A stretch of 64,000 nucleotides of DNA from Bradyrhizobium canariense (GTDB lineage: Bacteria; Pseudomonadota; Alphaproteobacteria; Rhizobiales; Xanthobacteraceae), in the NCBI RefSeq assembly GCF_900105125.1, contig NZ_LT629750.1, positions 3,844,001 through 3,908,000 on the forward strand, given 5' to 3'. The position numbers and the translations under genes were made by a program. Positions 50,105 to 59,019 of the stretch are shown here, in pieces. Each line of letters begins with the position of its first letter. The first letter of the stretch is position 1. A model generated the notes under the pieces. It saw only the letters and a list, made by a program, of their open reading frames with translations. It did no database searches and was not told the DNA's origin.

Positions 50105-52882
50105 ATGCGGCCCTCGCGACGCGAGTTCGTGAAGTGGATAACGGCGAGCGGAATTTCGCTCAGCCTGTCGCGGCTGGCGGCGGCCACCGAAACCGGCTTC
50201 GACGCGCATGAGACGCTGCCGGGACGGCAAAACTGGAATCCGGCAGCCAAGGGCCTCGGCCGCATCGACGGCGTCGCCAAAGTCACGGGATCGAAACTCT
50301 ACGCCTCCGATTATCGCGCTGCGGATATGCCGGGCTGGCCGAAGGCGACTTCGCATGCACTGCTGGTGCGGGCGCCGGATGCGACCCATGTCTATATCGG
50401 CATGGACCCCGCCCGGCTATCCGGAGCGCTCAAGCCTTCGGTGATCGTGACCGCGGCCGATCTGGAAAAAATCGGCACCCGCGTTCCGGAATTCTATACT
50501 GGCGACCTGTTCTGCCCGGTCGGCAAGACGCCGATCTATATGGGCCAACCGGTGGCGCTCCTGATCTTCGAAAAGTTCGACGCCTTCGACCAAGCGCGGC
50601 TGGCGCTGCGCGACGGGACGTTCGTCAAATTTGGCGAGGAAACCGGCCCTGTTAGCTTGCCCGACTACGGCACCTTTCGGTTCACCCGCGTGGCCGGCGC
50701 GACGCCCGACGCGCCCGATGTCTATTCGCCGATCCAGGCCGGCTGGGTCAGCCCAAAGCGTTTTCAGGATACGACGCTGCCGGTGTGGTCGCCGCTCGCC
50801 AGGGAGACCCAGCCTGCTTATGGCAAGGCCGCCGCGCTGGGCGACCAGATCCGCGCCGAACTCGCCGCGGACAATCCGGCGCTATTGGTACTGGACCGCG
50901 AGTTCGACACCCAATCGGTCGATCCGATGTTTCTGGAGCCGGAATCCGGCCTCGCCTGGTACAACAAGAGCGACGGAAAACTGGAACTGGTGATCGGCGT
51001 GCAGTCACCCTATGAGGCGGCGGAGTCGATCGCGTTTCTGTTGGGCAAGGCCCGCGCGCCGTTCAGGCCGGCGCATATCAAGGGCCATTTCGCCTATTGC
51101 GGCGGCGGCTTCGGCGGACGCGACCACACCTCGTTCATTTTTTACACCGCGCTGGCGGCGATGTTCTTTCCCGGCCGCCCGGTGCGCCTGGCGCATGACC
51201 GCTATCAGCAGTTTCAGGGCGGCATCAAGCGCCACCCGATCAATATGCGCAGCCGGATCGGCGTCGATCGCGCCACCGGCAAGATCACCGCTTTCGCAGC
51301 CGATCATGTGCTGGATGGCGGCGGCCTGAAGAATTTTTCCGCCAACGTCGCGGTCGTGGCCGCGACCGCGGCAATCGGCATCTATGACATTCCCAAGGTC
51401 GATGTCACCTCGGTGGCACTGCATACCCGCGGCGTCACCGCGGGCTCGATGCGCGGCTACGGCACGCTGCAAACCTTGACGGCACTGGAAGTGCTCATCG
51501 ACGAAGCCGCATCCGCGCTGCCGCTTGACCCGATCGAGTTCAGGCGGCGCAACGCGCTGAAACAGAACGGCCGGACCATGGTGGGAAATCCGTACAGCGT
51601 CTCGGTCCGCACCACCGAGATCCTGGACAAGCTCGAAAAGCATCCGATCTGGACGCAGCGCGCCGGGGAGAAGGCGCGCGTACAAACAAAGGATACGCTG
51701 GTCGGCACCGGCGTCGCCTGCGTCACCAAGGATTACGGCACCGGCGGGGATAGTTCGAACGGGCGCGTGGAAATCAGCCCCGAGGGGCGGATTTCGATCT
51801 ATTGCGACCATGTCGAGATGGGCAACGGCATCGGCACTGCGCTGGCCAACCGGGTGGCGCTCCATCTCGGTGGCGTCGCCGACGAGATCGCGGTGGCGCA
51901 GGTCGGCGCCTTCGATGCACTCGCGCTGGTCACATCCGGCGATCAATACACCATGGACCAGAAGACGCAGGACGCCGCCGAGAAGAATCCGCATTGGGTG
52001 CCGGCGATCTCTTCCCCTACCAGCGCCTCGATCGGCGCCCATGTCGGAACCCATGCGTCGGCCGAGGCCGCGCGCATCATCTTCCGTTTCGGCCTGTGGC
52101 CGGCGGCGCTGGAACTGTGGCACATCGCGCCGCACGATCGGCGTGCCAAAGATTGGGCCAAAGCGAGCTGGCAGGATGGACAACTTACCATGCCGGGCCA
52201 GACGCCGCTTTCGTTGCCGGCGCTGGCCGCAACCGCGCATGCGCGTCATTTCGTGACCGGCGCGGTCACCCACAGCTTTTCCCGCTGGGCCTGGTCGCGC
52301 GCGCGCTTTCCGATTGGCGGCGAACAATTCACCGCCGAGATCGATGCGCTGGCCTTGCGCAAGGGCGGCGGCAAATTCGCTGCCATCAAGCGAACCGGCG
52401 TCAAATTCCCGCCGACCCACAATAACCAGAGCGGAAACACCTACACCTCGATGTGCGGCACCTTGGTCCGGGTCGAGATCGAGCGCGCCAGCGGCGCGTT
52501 GCGCATCGCCAAGGCCTACAGCGTGTTGGAATGCGGCCAGGCGCTGGTGCCTGAGGTGGTGCTAGGCCAAGCGCAGGGCGGTTTCGCGATGGGCGTCGGT
52601 TATGCGCTGTTGGAAATGCTGCCACCCTACGAAGGCGGCCCCGGCAATGGACAATGGAATCTCGGCCAGTATCTGGTCGCGCGCGGATCCGACCTGCCGC
52701 TGCGCGACCTCGAAATCGAGATGCTGCCGCCGCTGACCCCGGACGAACCGCCGAAGGGCATGGCGGAAGTCGTGATGATCCCGGTGGTTCCGGCGCTTCT
52801 GAACGCCATCTTCGACGCCACCGGGCGCCGCTTCCAATCCCTGCCGGTGACGTCAAGCATGCTCAAGGGAGCACTCGCGTGA
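50105..52882 (+). CDS. Molybdopterin-binding subunit of xanthine dehydrogenase-family oxidoreductase (Tat-exported)
   Basis: The 925-residue large subunit resembles isoquinoline 1-oxidoreductase/aldehyde dehydrogenase beta subunits that bind molybdopterin cytosine dinucleotide. A Tat signal (S-R-R-E-F-V-K-W-I at residues 4-12) suggests export. Cofactor blocks are YCGGGFGGRDHTSF near residue 335, TAGSMRGYGTLQ near 445, EMGNGIGTALANRVALH near 575 and the catalytic Glu in KGMAEVVMIPVVP near the C-terminus. The start at 50105 puts the Tat motif at the N-terminus. It overlaps the [2Fe-2S] subunit gene by four bases. No FAD subunit is present, so electrons should leave through the iron-sulfur and haem subunits. 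Confidence 0.9.
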   Translation: MRPSRREFVKWITASGISLSLSRLAAATETGFDAHETLPGRQNWNPAAKGLGRIDGVAKVTGSKLYASDYRAADMPGWPKATSHALLVRAPDATHVYIGMDPARLSGALKPSVIVTAADLEKIGTRVPEFYTGDLFCPVGKTPIYMGQPVALLIFEKFDAFDQARLALRDGTFVKFGEETGPVSLPDYGTFRFTRVAGATPDAPDVYSPIQAGWVSPKRFQDTTLPVWSPLARETQPAYGKAAALGDQIRAELAADNPALLVLDREFDTQSVDPMFLEPESGLAWYNKSDGKLELVIGVQSPYEAAESIAFLLGKARAPFRPAHIKGHFAYCGGGFGGRDHTSFIFYTALAAMFFPGRPVRLAHDRYQQFQGGIKRHPINMRSRIGVDRATGKITAFAADHVLDGGGLKNFSANVAVVAATAAIGIYDIPKVDVTSVALHTRGVTAGSMRGYGTLQTLTALEVLIDEAASALPLDPIEFRRRNALKQNGRTMVGNPYSVSVRTTEILDKLEKHPIWTQRAGEKARVQTKDTLVGTGVACVTKDYGTGGDSSNGRVEISPEGRISIYCDHVEMGNGIGTALANRVALHLGGVADEIAVAQVGAFDALALVTSGDQYTMDQKTQDAAEKNPHWVPAISSPTSASIGAHVGTHASAEAARIIFRFGLWPAALELWHIAPHDRRAKDWAKASWQDGQLTMPGQTPLSLPALAATAHARHFVTGAVTHSFSRWAWSRARFPIGGEQFTAEIDALALRKGGGKFAAIKRTGVKFPPTHNNQSGNTYTSMCGTLVRVEIERASGALRIAKAYSVLECGQALVPEVVLGQAQGGFAMGVGYALLEMLPPYEGGPGNGQWNLGQYLVARGSDLPLRDLEIEMLPPLTPDEPPKGMAEVVMIPVVPALLNAIFDATGRRFQSLPVTSSMLKGALA

Positions 52883-53430
52883 CCACAGTGAACATCATGA
52901 TCAACGGTCACGCGCACGGCCCGACGGATGTGCGGGACGATCTGACCATGAACGATTACCTGCGCGAATACCTCGGGATGACCGGCACCAAGTTCGGCTG
53001 CGGGGCCGCGCAATGCCTGAGCTGCGCGATCATTATCGATAACCCCGACGGAACGAGCTCCACCAGCCCGACCTGTATCGTTCCGGCGGTAAGCTTTGAC
53101 GGAAAAGCGATCCGCACGGTCGAAGGCCACGCCAAGGACGGCGAACTGTCGGATTTGCAGAAGGCTTTCATCGAACATTTCGCTTTCCAGTGCGGTTACT
53201 GCACCGCCGGATTCCTCAATGAGGGGCAGGTTCTGCTGGAACAGCTGACGAAGACGCCGGTAGCGCGCGACGACCTTGAGAAAACCATTGCGGATGCGCT
53301 CGACAGCCACCTGTGCCGCTGCACCGGCTACATCAAATACCACGAGGCGGTGCGCGACGTGATCCTCGCGGATTCGAAGCGCTACCTGGTGGAAAACAAG
53401 GAGTTGAACTTAAGGGCAACGCGAAAATGA
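52879..53430 (+). CDS. [2Fe-2S] subunit of xanthine dehydrogenase-family oxidoreductase
   Basis: The 183-residue small subunit carries two [2Fe-2S] clusters: the plant-type site C-G-A-A-Q-C-L-S-C near residue 41 with its fourth Cys in SPTCIV, and the helical-domain pair FQCGYC near residue 106 and CRC near 150. The GTG start at 52879 overlaps the previous stop (GTGA) and the next gene overlaps by four bases, so all three are translated together. It passes electrons from the molybdenum site to the diheme cytochrome. Confidence 0.92.
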   Translation: MTTVNIMINGHAHGPTDVRDDLTMNDYLREYLGMTGTKFGCGAAQCLSCAIIIDNPDGTSSTSPTCIVPAVSFDGKAIRTVEGHAKDGELSDLQKAFIEHFAFQCGYCTAGFLNEGQVLLEQLTKTPVARDDLEKTIADALDSHLCRCTGYIKYHEAVRDVILADSKRYLVENKELNLRATRK

Positions 53431-54044
53431 AATCCGAGATGCGGTTTCAGGTGCTGGTCTCGGCCGCGTCGCTGACGATGAGCCTGCTTACGGGTTACGC
53501 TTTTTCCGAGACCGCGCCGAACACGCTCGCCAGCCCGGAGAGCTTCGCTGCGATCAGCGACGTCGACAAACGGTCGGCTGCAATATTCACCGAGCTTGGC
53601 AAGGTCCTCACCAATCCGCGCTGCGTGAACTGCCATCCGGCCGGCGACCGCCCCCATCAGGGCAACCAGAGCCGGCTGCATCAGCCCCCTGTCACGCGCG
53701 GTCCAGACGGTCATGGCGTCGGGAACATGCATTGTTCGGTTTGCCATCAGGCGGCGAACTTCGAACCGGGCCGCGTGCCGGGCCATCCGGAATGGCATCT
53801 CGCGCCGCGTGAGATGGCATGGGAAGGCAAGACGCTGAGCGAGATCTGCGCCCAGCTCAAGGATCCCGCGCGCAACGGCGGCCGGAAGGTCGAAGATCTC
53901 GTCCATCACATCGGCGAGGACACGCTGGTCGGCTGGGCCTGGGCGCCCGGCTTCGGCCGCTCTCCTGCGCCCGGCACGCAGAAAGAAGCGGGCGCGCTGG
54001 TCGAGGCGTGGGTGAAAACCGGCGCAGCGTGCCCGGCTCCGTAA
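53427..54044 (+). CDS. Diheme c-type cytochrome, partner of the molybdenum hydroxylase
   Basis: This 205-residue exported protein has a signal peptide (about residues 1-27) and two haem sites, C-V-N-C-H near residue 69 and C-S-V-C-H near residue 108. A Pro/Gly-rich C-terminal part carries the block [17 protein letters not shown]. Proteins of this kind are annotated as the third subunit of isoquinoline 1-oxidoreductase-type enzymes. It is the terminal gene of the operon and is the obvious route for electrons to the respiratory chain. Confidence 0.85.
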   Translation: MKSEMRFQVLVSAASLTMSLLTGYAFSETAPNTLASPESFAAISDVDKRSAAIFTELGKVLTNPRCVNCHPAGDRPHQGNQSRLHQPPVTRGPDGHGVGNMHCSVCHQAANFEPGRVPGHPEWHLAPREMAWEGKTLSEICAQLKDPARNGGRKVEDLVHHIGEDTLVGWAWAPGFGRSPAPGTQKEAGALVEAWVKTGAACPAP

Positions 54045-54250
54045 AAGGCTTGTCCGGCACTAGAAAATTAGCGGATCGCTACGCCACACGTCGCTGACGA
54101 TATTTTCGCTGTTTGGCCATTCCCGGCGCACGAGCGCGTCGCGTCGCGTTTCGCAATCCGAGGCGCAAGCCTGCGAACAATCGCCGTCGGGCTTCCAGCG
54201 GTTGATCGAGTCAGCAGGATTCCCGAGCTTCGGAAACGATTTCACCGGAA

Positions 54251-54325
54251 TGGTGGGCGCGACAGGGATCGAACCTGTGACCCCTACCATGTCAAGGTAG
54301 TGCTCTCCCGCTGAGCTACGCGCCC
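54251..54325 (-). tRNA. tRNA-Val (anticodon GAC)
   Basis: The minus strand folds as a cloverleaf: acceptor stem GGGCGCG/CGCGCCC, D arm GCTC-AGCGGGA-GAGC, and anticodon stem CTACC/GGTAG around a loop T-T-G-A-C-A-T with anticodon GAC. The T arm contains GGTTCGATCC. The 3' CCA is encoded. The gene stands alone between the cytochrome and cpdR. Confidence 0.95.
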
Positions 54326-54419
54326 TAAAACCAGTCGTGTCGGGTGGGGTCCGTATATCGGCTCCAAGGCGGGCAGGCAAGGACGCTCACCGGCATCTTG
54401 GGGTTATCTGGGGGCCGAA

Positions 54420-54779
54420 TCAGGCCGCCAGCATCTTGTTCACTTCGCTGACCAATTCGCGAAGGTGGACGGGCTTGGACAATACTTTGGCGTTCTTCGG
54501 CGCTTCTGAATCGGAGTTGAGCGCCACCGCGGCAAAGCCGGTGATGAACATGATCTTGATGTCGGGGTCGAGTTCCGAGGCGCGGCGTGCCAGCTCGATG
54601 CCGTCCATTTCGGGCATCACGATATCGGTGAGAAGCATCTCGAACGGCTCCTCGCGCAACCGCTGGTAGGCCGACATGCCGTTGTCGTGAGGGGAAACCT
54701 GAAAACCGGCATTTTCCAGCGCCTTGACCAGAAAGCGGCGCATGTCGTTATCGTCTTCGGCGAGGAGGATTTTGTGCAT
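54420..54779 (-). CDS. cpdR: Response regulator CpdR
   Basis: The 119-residue single-domain receiver matches CpdR, which in alphaproteobacteria is phosphorylated through CckA-ChpT and, when unphosphorylated, directs substrates such as CtrA and PdeA to ClpXP. Visible are the acidic pocket AEDDNDM at residues 7-13, the phospho-acceptor Asp in LLTDIVMPEMDG near 52, and the TGF/K pair (FITGFAAVAL and LSKPVHL). It has no output domain. The start at 54779 (MHKILLAEDD) is canonical. It is divergent from the N-formylglutamate amidohydrolase gene, an arrangement seen in related genomes. Confidence 0.9.
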   Translation of the reverse strand: MHKILLAEDDNDMRRFLVKALENAGFQVSPHDNGMSAYQRLREEPFEMLLTDIVMPEMDGIELARRASELDPDIKIMFITGFAAVALNSDSEAPKNAKVLSKPVHLRELVSEVNKMLAA

Positions 54780-55083
54780 GGCGGTTGATCGTCGAATCCG
54801 AATAAGAGGATGAGCCCGTTCACTAAGCCCGACAGAGAGTAAATTTCGGGTGAAAAGGCTTAGGCCGCGGTCGGCTGCGCGCACCGCAATTTGTGGACCG
54901 GAACGCCGCGCAAAGCAATCGAGGCAAGTGTTTTCCGCATCTCAGAGACGTTCCAGCCGGTTTTGGATTTTTTTCGCTTGGCAGAATGGCTGTGATTACC
55001 GACAATGAGTCCCCATAAAACTTCCGTTTTTCTGGCAGAATCAAGACCTCCGGAGCAGCGGATTCCAGGGACGGCGCCCGAGG
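54780..55083. other. Divergent cpdR / N-formylglutamate amidohydrolase region
   Basis: These 304 bases carry the two divergent promoters. There is no additional gene, repeat or clear operator that I can support. An AT-rich stretch near 54960-54975 is the likely promoter zone. Confidence 0.4.
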
Positions 55084-55971
55084 ATGACCCAGTTGGAAGG
55101 CGAACTGTCGCCCCCGTTCGAGATCGTGGAGCCGGCCGCGTGGCGGGCGCCGATCATCTTCAATTCGCCTCATTCAGGCTCGGTCTATCCGCACGATTTC
55201 CTGAACGCGTCGCGGATCGATCTCGCCGCGCTGCGCCGCTCCGAAGATTCGTTCATGGACGAGTTGATCGAAGGCTTGAGCGAACGCGGCTTTCCGGTGA
55301 TCCGGGTCAACTTTCCCCGCTCCTATGTCGACGTTAACCGGGAGCCCTACGAACTCGATCCGCGGATGTTCACCGGGCGGTTGCCGAGCTTCGCCAATAC
55401 GCGATCGATGCGCGTCGCCGGCGGTCTCGGCACCATCCCGCGCGTGGTCGGCGACGGACAGGAGATCTATCGCGAGCGCCTCAGCGTCGACGACGCGCTG
55501 GCGCGGATCGAGGCGCTCTACAAGCCCTATCACCGCGCATTGCGGCGACTGATCAACAAGGCCCATCAGGCGTTTGGAACGGTGGTGCTGATGGATTGCC
55601 ATTCAATGCCCTCGATCGGCGTGTCGCGGGACGAGCCGCGGCGGCCAGACATGGTGATCGGCGACCGCTACGGCACCAGCTGCGCGCCGCTGCTGCCCGA
55701 CATGGTCGAGGAAACCATGCGCGCGCTGGGCTATTCGGTCGGCCGCAACAAGCCCTACGCCGGCGGCTTCATTACCGAGCATTACGGCAATCCCGCCAGC
55801 GGATTGCATACCGTGCAGCTTGAGCTCAACCGCGCGATCTATATGGACGAAAGGCGGCGCGAGCGCGGGCCGCGATTCGCACAGGTGGCCGCAGATTTCG
55901 CGATACTGGCCGATGCTTTGGCCGCCGTTCCGCTCGGCGATCTCGGGCCGTTCCAGGCGGCGGCGGAATAA
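55084..55971 (+). CDS. N-formylglutamate amidohydrolase
   Basis: This 295-residue FGase-family enzyme hydrolyses N-formylglutamate or a related N-formyl/acyl amino acid with a metal. Blocks are APIIFNSPHSGSVYP near residue 22, EDSFMDELIEGL, FPRSYVDVNREPYELDPRMF near 80 and MDCHSMPS near 175, which supply the metal and catalytic residues. The C-terminal TEHYG-x-P and VQLELNRAIYMDE complete the family. The ATG at 55084 is the first after a GGATTCCAGGGAC leader. The gene is divergent from cpdR; no hut genes are nearby. Confidence 0.9.
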   Translation: MTQLEGELSPPFEIVEPAAWRAPIIFNSPHSGSVYPHDFLNASRIDLAALRRSEDSFMDELIEGLSERGFPVIRVNFPRSYVDVNREPYELDPRMFTGRLPSFANTRSMRVAGGLGTIPRVVGDGQEIYRERLSVDDALARIEALYKPYHRALRRLINKAHQAFGTVVLMDCHSMPSIGVSRDEPRRPDMVIGDRYGTSCAPLLPDMVEETMRALGYSVGRNKPYAGGFITEHYGNPASGLHTVQLELNRAIYMDERRRERGPRFAQVAADFAILADALAAVPLGDLGPFQAAAE

Positions 55972-55989
55972 AAGCGTTTCATTTCTTTC

Positions 55990-56055
55990 GTTATTCCAGA
56001 TGCGTAATTCTGCATCGGAGGATTCCGGGTTCGCATTTCTTGCGCTCTGGAATGC
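55990..56055. repeat. Decayed palindromic intergenic repeat, family A
   Basis: It has GTTATTCCAGATGCG at the left, GGATTCCGGGTTCGCA in the centre and TCTGGAATGCC at the right, a degraded version of the family A copies at 2517, 5098 and 12501. Confidence 0.6.
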
Positions 56056-56085
56056 CGGCCCAAAAGAAAGAGTGACTGCCAAAAG

Positions 56086-56172
56086 AAAAAAGGGCCGCTT
56101 GAATGACAAGCGGCCCAAGTCTAGGGAGGAAACGCCCAAGGAGGGCAGCGATAGCGCGAGGCGCTACCGCAC
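56086..56172 (-). ncRNA. mmgR: MmgR / alpha-r8 (suhB-type) small RNA
   Basis: Read on the minus strand, the RNA has a short 5' hairpin GCCC-TCCTT-GGGC, an unpaired stretch GTTTCCTCCCTAGAC, and a 10-base terminator stem GGGCCGCTTG/CAAGCGGCCC ending in six U. The unpaired UUUCCUCCCU is the conserved decamer of the alphaproteobacterial alpha-r8 family (MmgR of Sinorhizobium, Rfam suhB), an Hfq-linked riboregulator. A sigma70-like promoter fits: -35 TTGCGC (56207-56202), 17 bases, -10 CATATT (56184-56179). The next gene rightward is an inositol-monophosphatase-family gene, the synteny for which the Rfam family is named. The 5' end is estimated from the promoter. Confidence 0.85.
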
Positions 56173-56178
56173 CGCAAC

Positions 56179-56207
56179 AATATGCGACCGCGCTGCACAA
56201 AGCGCAA
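56179..56207 (-). promoter_or_regulatory. Promoter of the MmgR-like sRNA
   Basis: The minus strand has TTGCGC at 56207-56202 and CATATT at 56184-56179, 17 bases apart, about seven bases upstream of the inferred sRNA start. Confidence 0.6.
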
Positions 56208-56508
56208 GAGTTTTTAACTGATTTCCCATGCAAATTTCGCCGGGCTTGCGCGCGAGCAACACATGGCCCGACCCTGCCATTTTCCTTCAGCTTCAATAAC
56301 TTAGATCGACAGTTAGGAAGCAGGCTTCATAACTCCCAGGCCGTTCTCGATTTCGTGATCGGCATGGTTACCAAAAATGCACCGCTGCCCGCGGCAGACT
56401 CGTGCATGCAAAATACCAGTGCTGAGCGCCGGATAGCCGTGCGGGACGTGCTGGATTGGGCTAGGCAATGGCCGAAGCAATTTTCGCACTTCCCTTTAAG
56501 GAATAGCC

Positions 56509-57291
56509 GTGACGGTCATCGATTTTACAGCCTTTATCGGCCGCCTTGCGACCGCCTCCGGCGAAACCATCCTGCCGTTCTTCCGGACCTCGCTGAGCAT
56601 CGACAATAAAAGCGTCAGCCATGATTTCGATCCGGTGACCGAAGCGGACCGCGCCGCGGAGGCAGTGATGCGGCGGCTGATCAAGGCCAATTTTCCCCAG
56701 CATGGCATCGTCGGCGAGGAATTCGGCAGCGAGCACGAAGATGCCGAATATGTCTGGGTGCTGGATCCCATCGACGGCACCAAATCCTTCATCGCCGGCT
56801 TCCCGATCTGGGGCACGCTGATCGCACTCTTGCACAGGGGCACGCCAGTGTTCGGCATGATGCACCAGCCCTATATCGGCGAACGTTTCAGCGGTGACAG
56901 CGGCTCGGCGCATTACCGCGGGCCGACGGGCGAACGGAAGCTGGCGGTGCGGCGCTGTGCTTCGTTACAGGATGCAACGCTGTTCACCACCAGTCCGCTG
57001 CTGATGAATGCCACCGATCGCGCCACTTTCGGCCGCGTTGAACAAGCGGTGCGGCTGACCCGTTACGGCGGCGACTGCTATTCCTACTGCATGCTCGCCG
57101 CCGGCCATCTCGATCTTGTCATCGAGACCGAACTGAAACCCTACGATATCGCGGCGCTGATCCCGATCATCACCGGTGCGGGGGGCATCGTCACCACCTG
57201 GGAAGGCAAGCCCGCACAAGGCGGCGGCCGGATCATCGCCGCCGGCGATCCGCGCGTGCACGAAGCCGCGCTCAAATTACTCAACGGCTAG
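56509..57291 (+). CDS. hisN: Inositol monophosphatase-family phosphatase, histidinol-phosphatase type (HisN)
   Basis: The 260-residue Mg-dependent phosphatase has all metal motifs: GEEFG near residue 69, D-P-I-D-G-T-K-S-F near 85-93, GGDCYSY near 187 and the ELKPYDIAALIPII block near 208. The DGTKSFIAGFPIWGTLI run is typical of the HisN-type histidinol-phosphatase rather than SuhB. It starts at GTG 56509 after AAGGAA. It is downstream of the MmgR-type sRNA and is transcribed away from it. Histidine biosynthesis is the favoured role; inositol phosphate hydrolysis is the alternative. Confidence 0.87.
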   Translation: MTVIDFTAFIGRLATASGETILPFFRTSLSIDNKSVSHDFDPVTEADRAAEAVMRRLIKANFPQHGIVGEEFGSEHEDAEYVWVLDPIDGTKSFIAGFPIWGTLIALLHRGTPVFGMMHQPYIGERFSGDSGSAHYRGPTGERKLAVRRCASLQDATLFTTSPLLMNATDRATFGRVEQAVRLTRYGGDCYSYCMLAAGHLDLVIETELKPYDIAALIPIITGAGGIVTTWEGKPAQGGGRIIAAGDPRVHEAALKLLNG

Positions 57292-57310
57292 CTGGTGCCA
57301 GGCCAGCGCC

Positions 57311-58201
57311 CTATTGCGCGGCGCTACGCAAATGCTCGACCAATTGCTTTGCCGGCCGCGGCAGCGACTTGAAGCTGCGCGCGCAGATGACAAGCTTGCG
57401 GTTGGCCCAACTGTCCCTGATCCTGACCGTTGCGATCGGCATGGATTGTGCGCAGCGCCTCGCGGCGGCTTCCGGAACGACCGCGATGCCGACATCCGCC
57501 GCCACCATCTGGCAGATCGCATCAAAGTCTCGCAGGCGAGCCCGGAAACGCAGGCGCATGCCAAGCCGCGCGGCGTGTTTGGCGATATGCAGCTGCAGCG
57601 CGGTCGAATTCGTCAAACCGACGAAGTCGTGATCGGCGACTTCCTGAAAATCGATCTGGCGGCGACCGGCAAACGTCCCGCGCCGCGCCGTCACCAGCGT
57701 CAAGCGATCCTCGCTAAAAACAAACCGCTCGACATTTTCAGGCAACGCATGTTCGGCGGCAAAGCCGAGATCCGCCGCGCCGGTCGCAATCGCCGCGGCG
57801 ATATCGGTGCTCTCGCGTTCCTCGACATCGACATTGGTGTCGGGATGTGCGCGCAAGAACGCCGCGAGCGCCTTGGGCAGATGCTCCGACAGGCCGGAGG
57901 TATTGGCGAGCAGGTGAACGCTGGCCTTGGCGCCGCTGGCGAAGGCGGCGAGATCGCCGCGCATCGCATCGACATGGTGGATGACGACACGGGCGTGATC
58001 GAGCAGGCTTTCGCCCGCTGCGGTCAGCTCGACGCCGCGGCGGCCGCGCTTCAAAAGCATGACGCCGAGCGCGTCTTCGAGCCCCTTGATCCGAGCGCTT
58101 GCCGAGGCCAGCGCGAGATGGGCTGCAAGCGCCCCGCGCGTGATGCTGCGCGCATCGGCCACCGCGATAAACAGCTGCAGGTCAACCAGGTCGAAACGCA
58201 T
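57311..58201 (-). CDS. LysR family transcriptional regulator
   Basis: The 296-residue LTTR has an N-terminal helix-turn-helix (FIAVADARSITRGALAAHLALASASARIKGLEDALGVMLLKRGRRGVELT) and a co-inducer domain from about residue 90. It is convergent with the phosphatase gene and divergent from the interrupted TSUP permease gene 260 bases away, which it may once have regulated. Confidence 0.9.
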   Translation of the reverse strand: MRFDLVDLQLFIAVADARSITRGALAAHLALASASARIKGLEDALGVMLLKRGRRGVELTAAGESLLDHARVVIHHVDAMRGDLAAFASGAKASVHLLANTSGLSEHLPKALAAFLRAHPDTNVDVEERESTDIAAAIATGAADLGFAAEHALPENVERFVFSEDRLTLVTARRGTFAGRRQIDFQEVADHDFVGLTNSTALQLHIAKHAARLGMRLRFRARLRDFDAICQMVAADVGIAVVPEAAARRCAQSMPIATVRIRDSWANRKLVICARSFKSLPRPAKQLVEHLRSAAQ

Positions 58202-59019
58202 GGCGGTTTCTGTAAATCCCAGCCTTCGTCATAGCCGAAGGCTTAATCTGTAACCTCCAGATTGTGCCGATTAGGCGGATCGGTCAATGTGGCAGTGCCG
58301 CCAATTTGAAGTCCTGCGGTGCCCGCGGCAAATTCGATCAGGAACTTCAAATCGAGAAGCGGCACGGCAAGCCGTGATCGGCTAGTGCCCCTTTGCTTTC
58401 CGAAGTTCGCGCAAGGAGGTGCTGCAACGGTTCACGAATTTCGGAAAGTGGGCACTAGTTATGTTCGAGCCTCTCCTGCTTCTCATCGCCGCGGCGTTTC
58501 TGCTCGCGGGCTTCATCAAAGGCGTCATCGGCCTTGGCTTGCCGACGGTGTCGATGGGCCTGCTTGCGGTGACGATGCCGCCGGCGCACGCGCTTGCAAT
58601 CGTGATCGTGCCCGCCGTCGTCACCAATATCTGGCAGACTTTTGTCGGCCCTTATCTGCGCGACATCATCCGGCGGCTGTGGCCGTTAATGCTGGGAACA
58701 GTGGTTGGCATCTGGCTGAATGCGGGATCGCTGACGGGACCTTACGCGCGCTACGGCACCGTCGCGCTCGGCATATTGCTGGTGATCTATGCGATCATCG
58801 GCTTGAGCAAATTCAGCGTCACGGTGGCGCGCGGCAACGAAAAATGGGTCGGCGGGATCGTCGGTCTCATCACCGGCGTGATTTCCGCCGCAACCGGCGT
58901 GCAGGTGATCCCTTCAATGCCGTTCATGCAGGCGATCGGCATGGAAAAGGACGAACTGGTGCAAGCGCTCGGGGTGTTCTTCACCGTCGCGACGCTTGGG
59001 CTGGCCTTCAACCTCACTA

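Noticed and set aside
55991-56296. Minus-strand open frame of 101 codons downstream of the N-formylglutamate amidohydrolase
   Set aside because: It runs through the sRNA and its terminator, so it is explained by the RNA gene rather than a protein.
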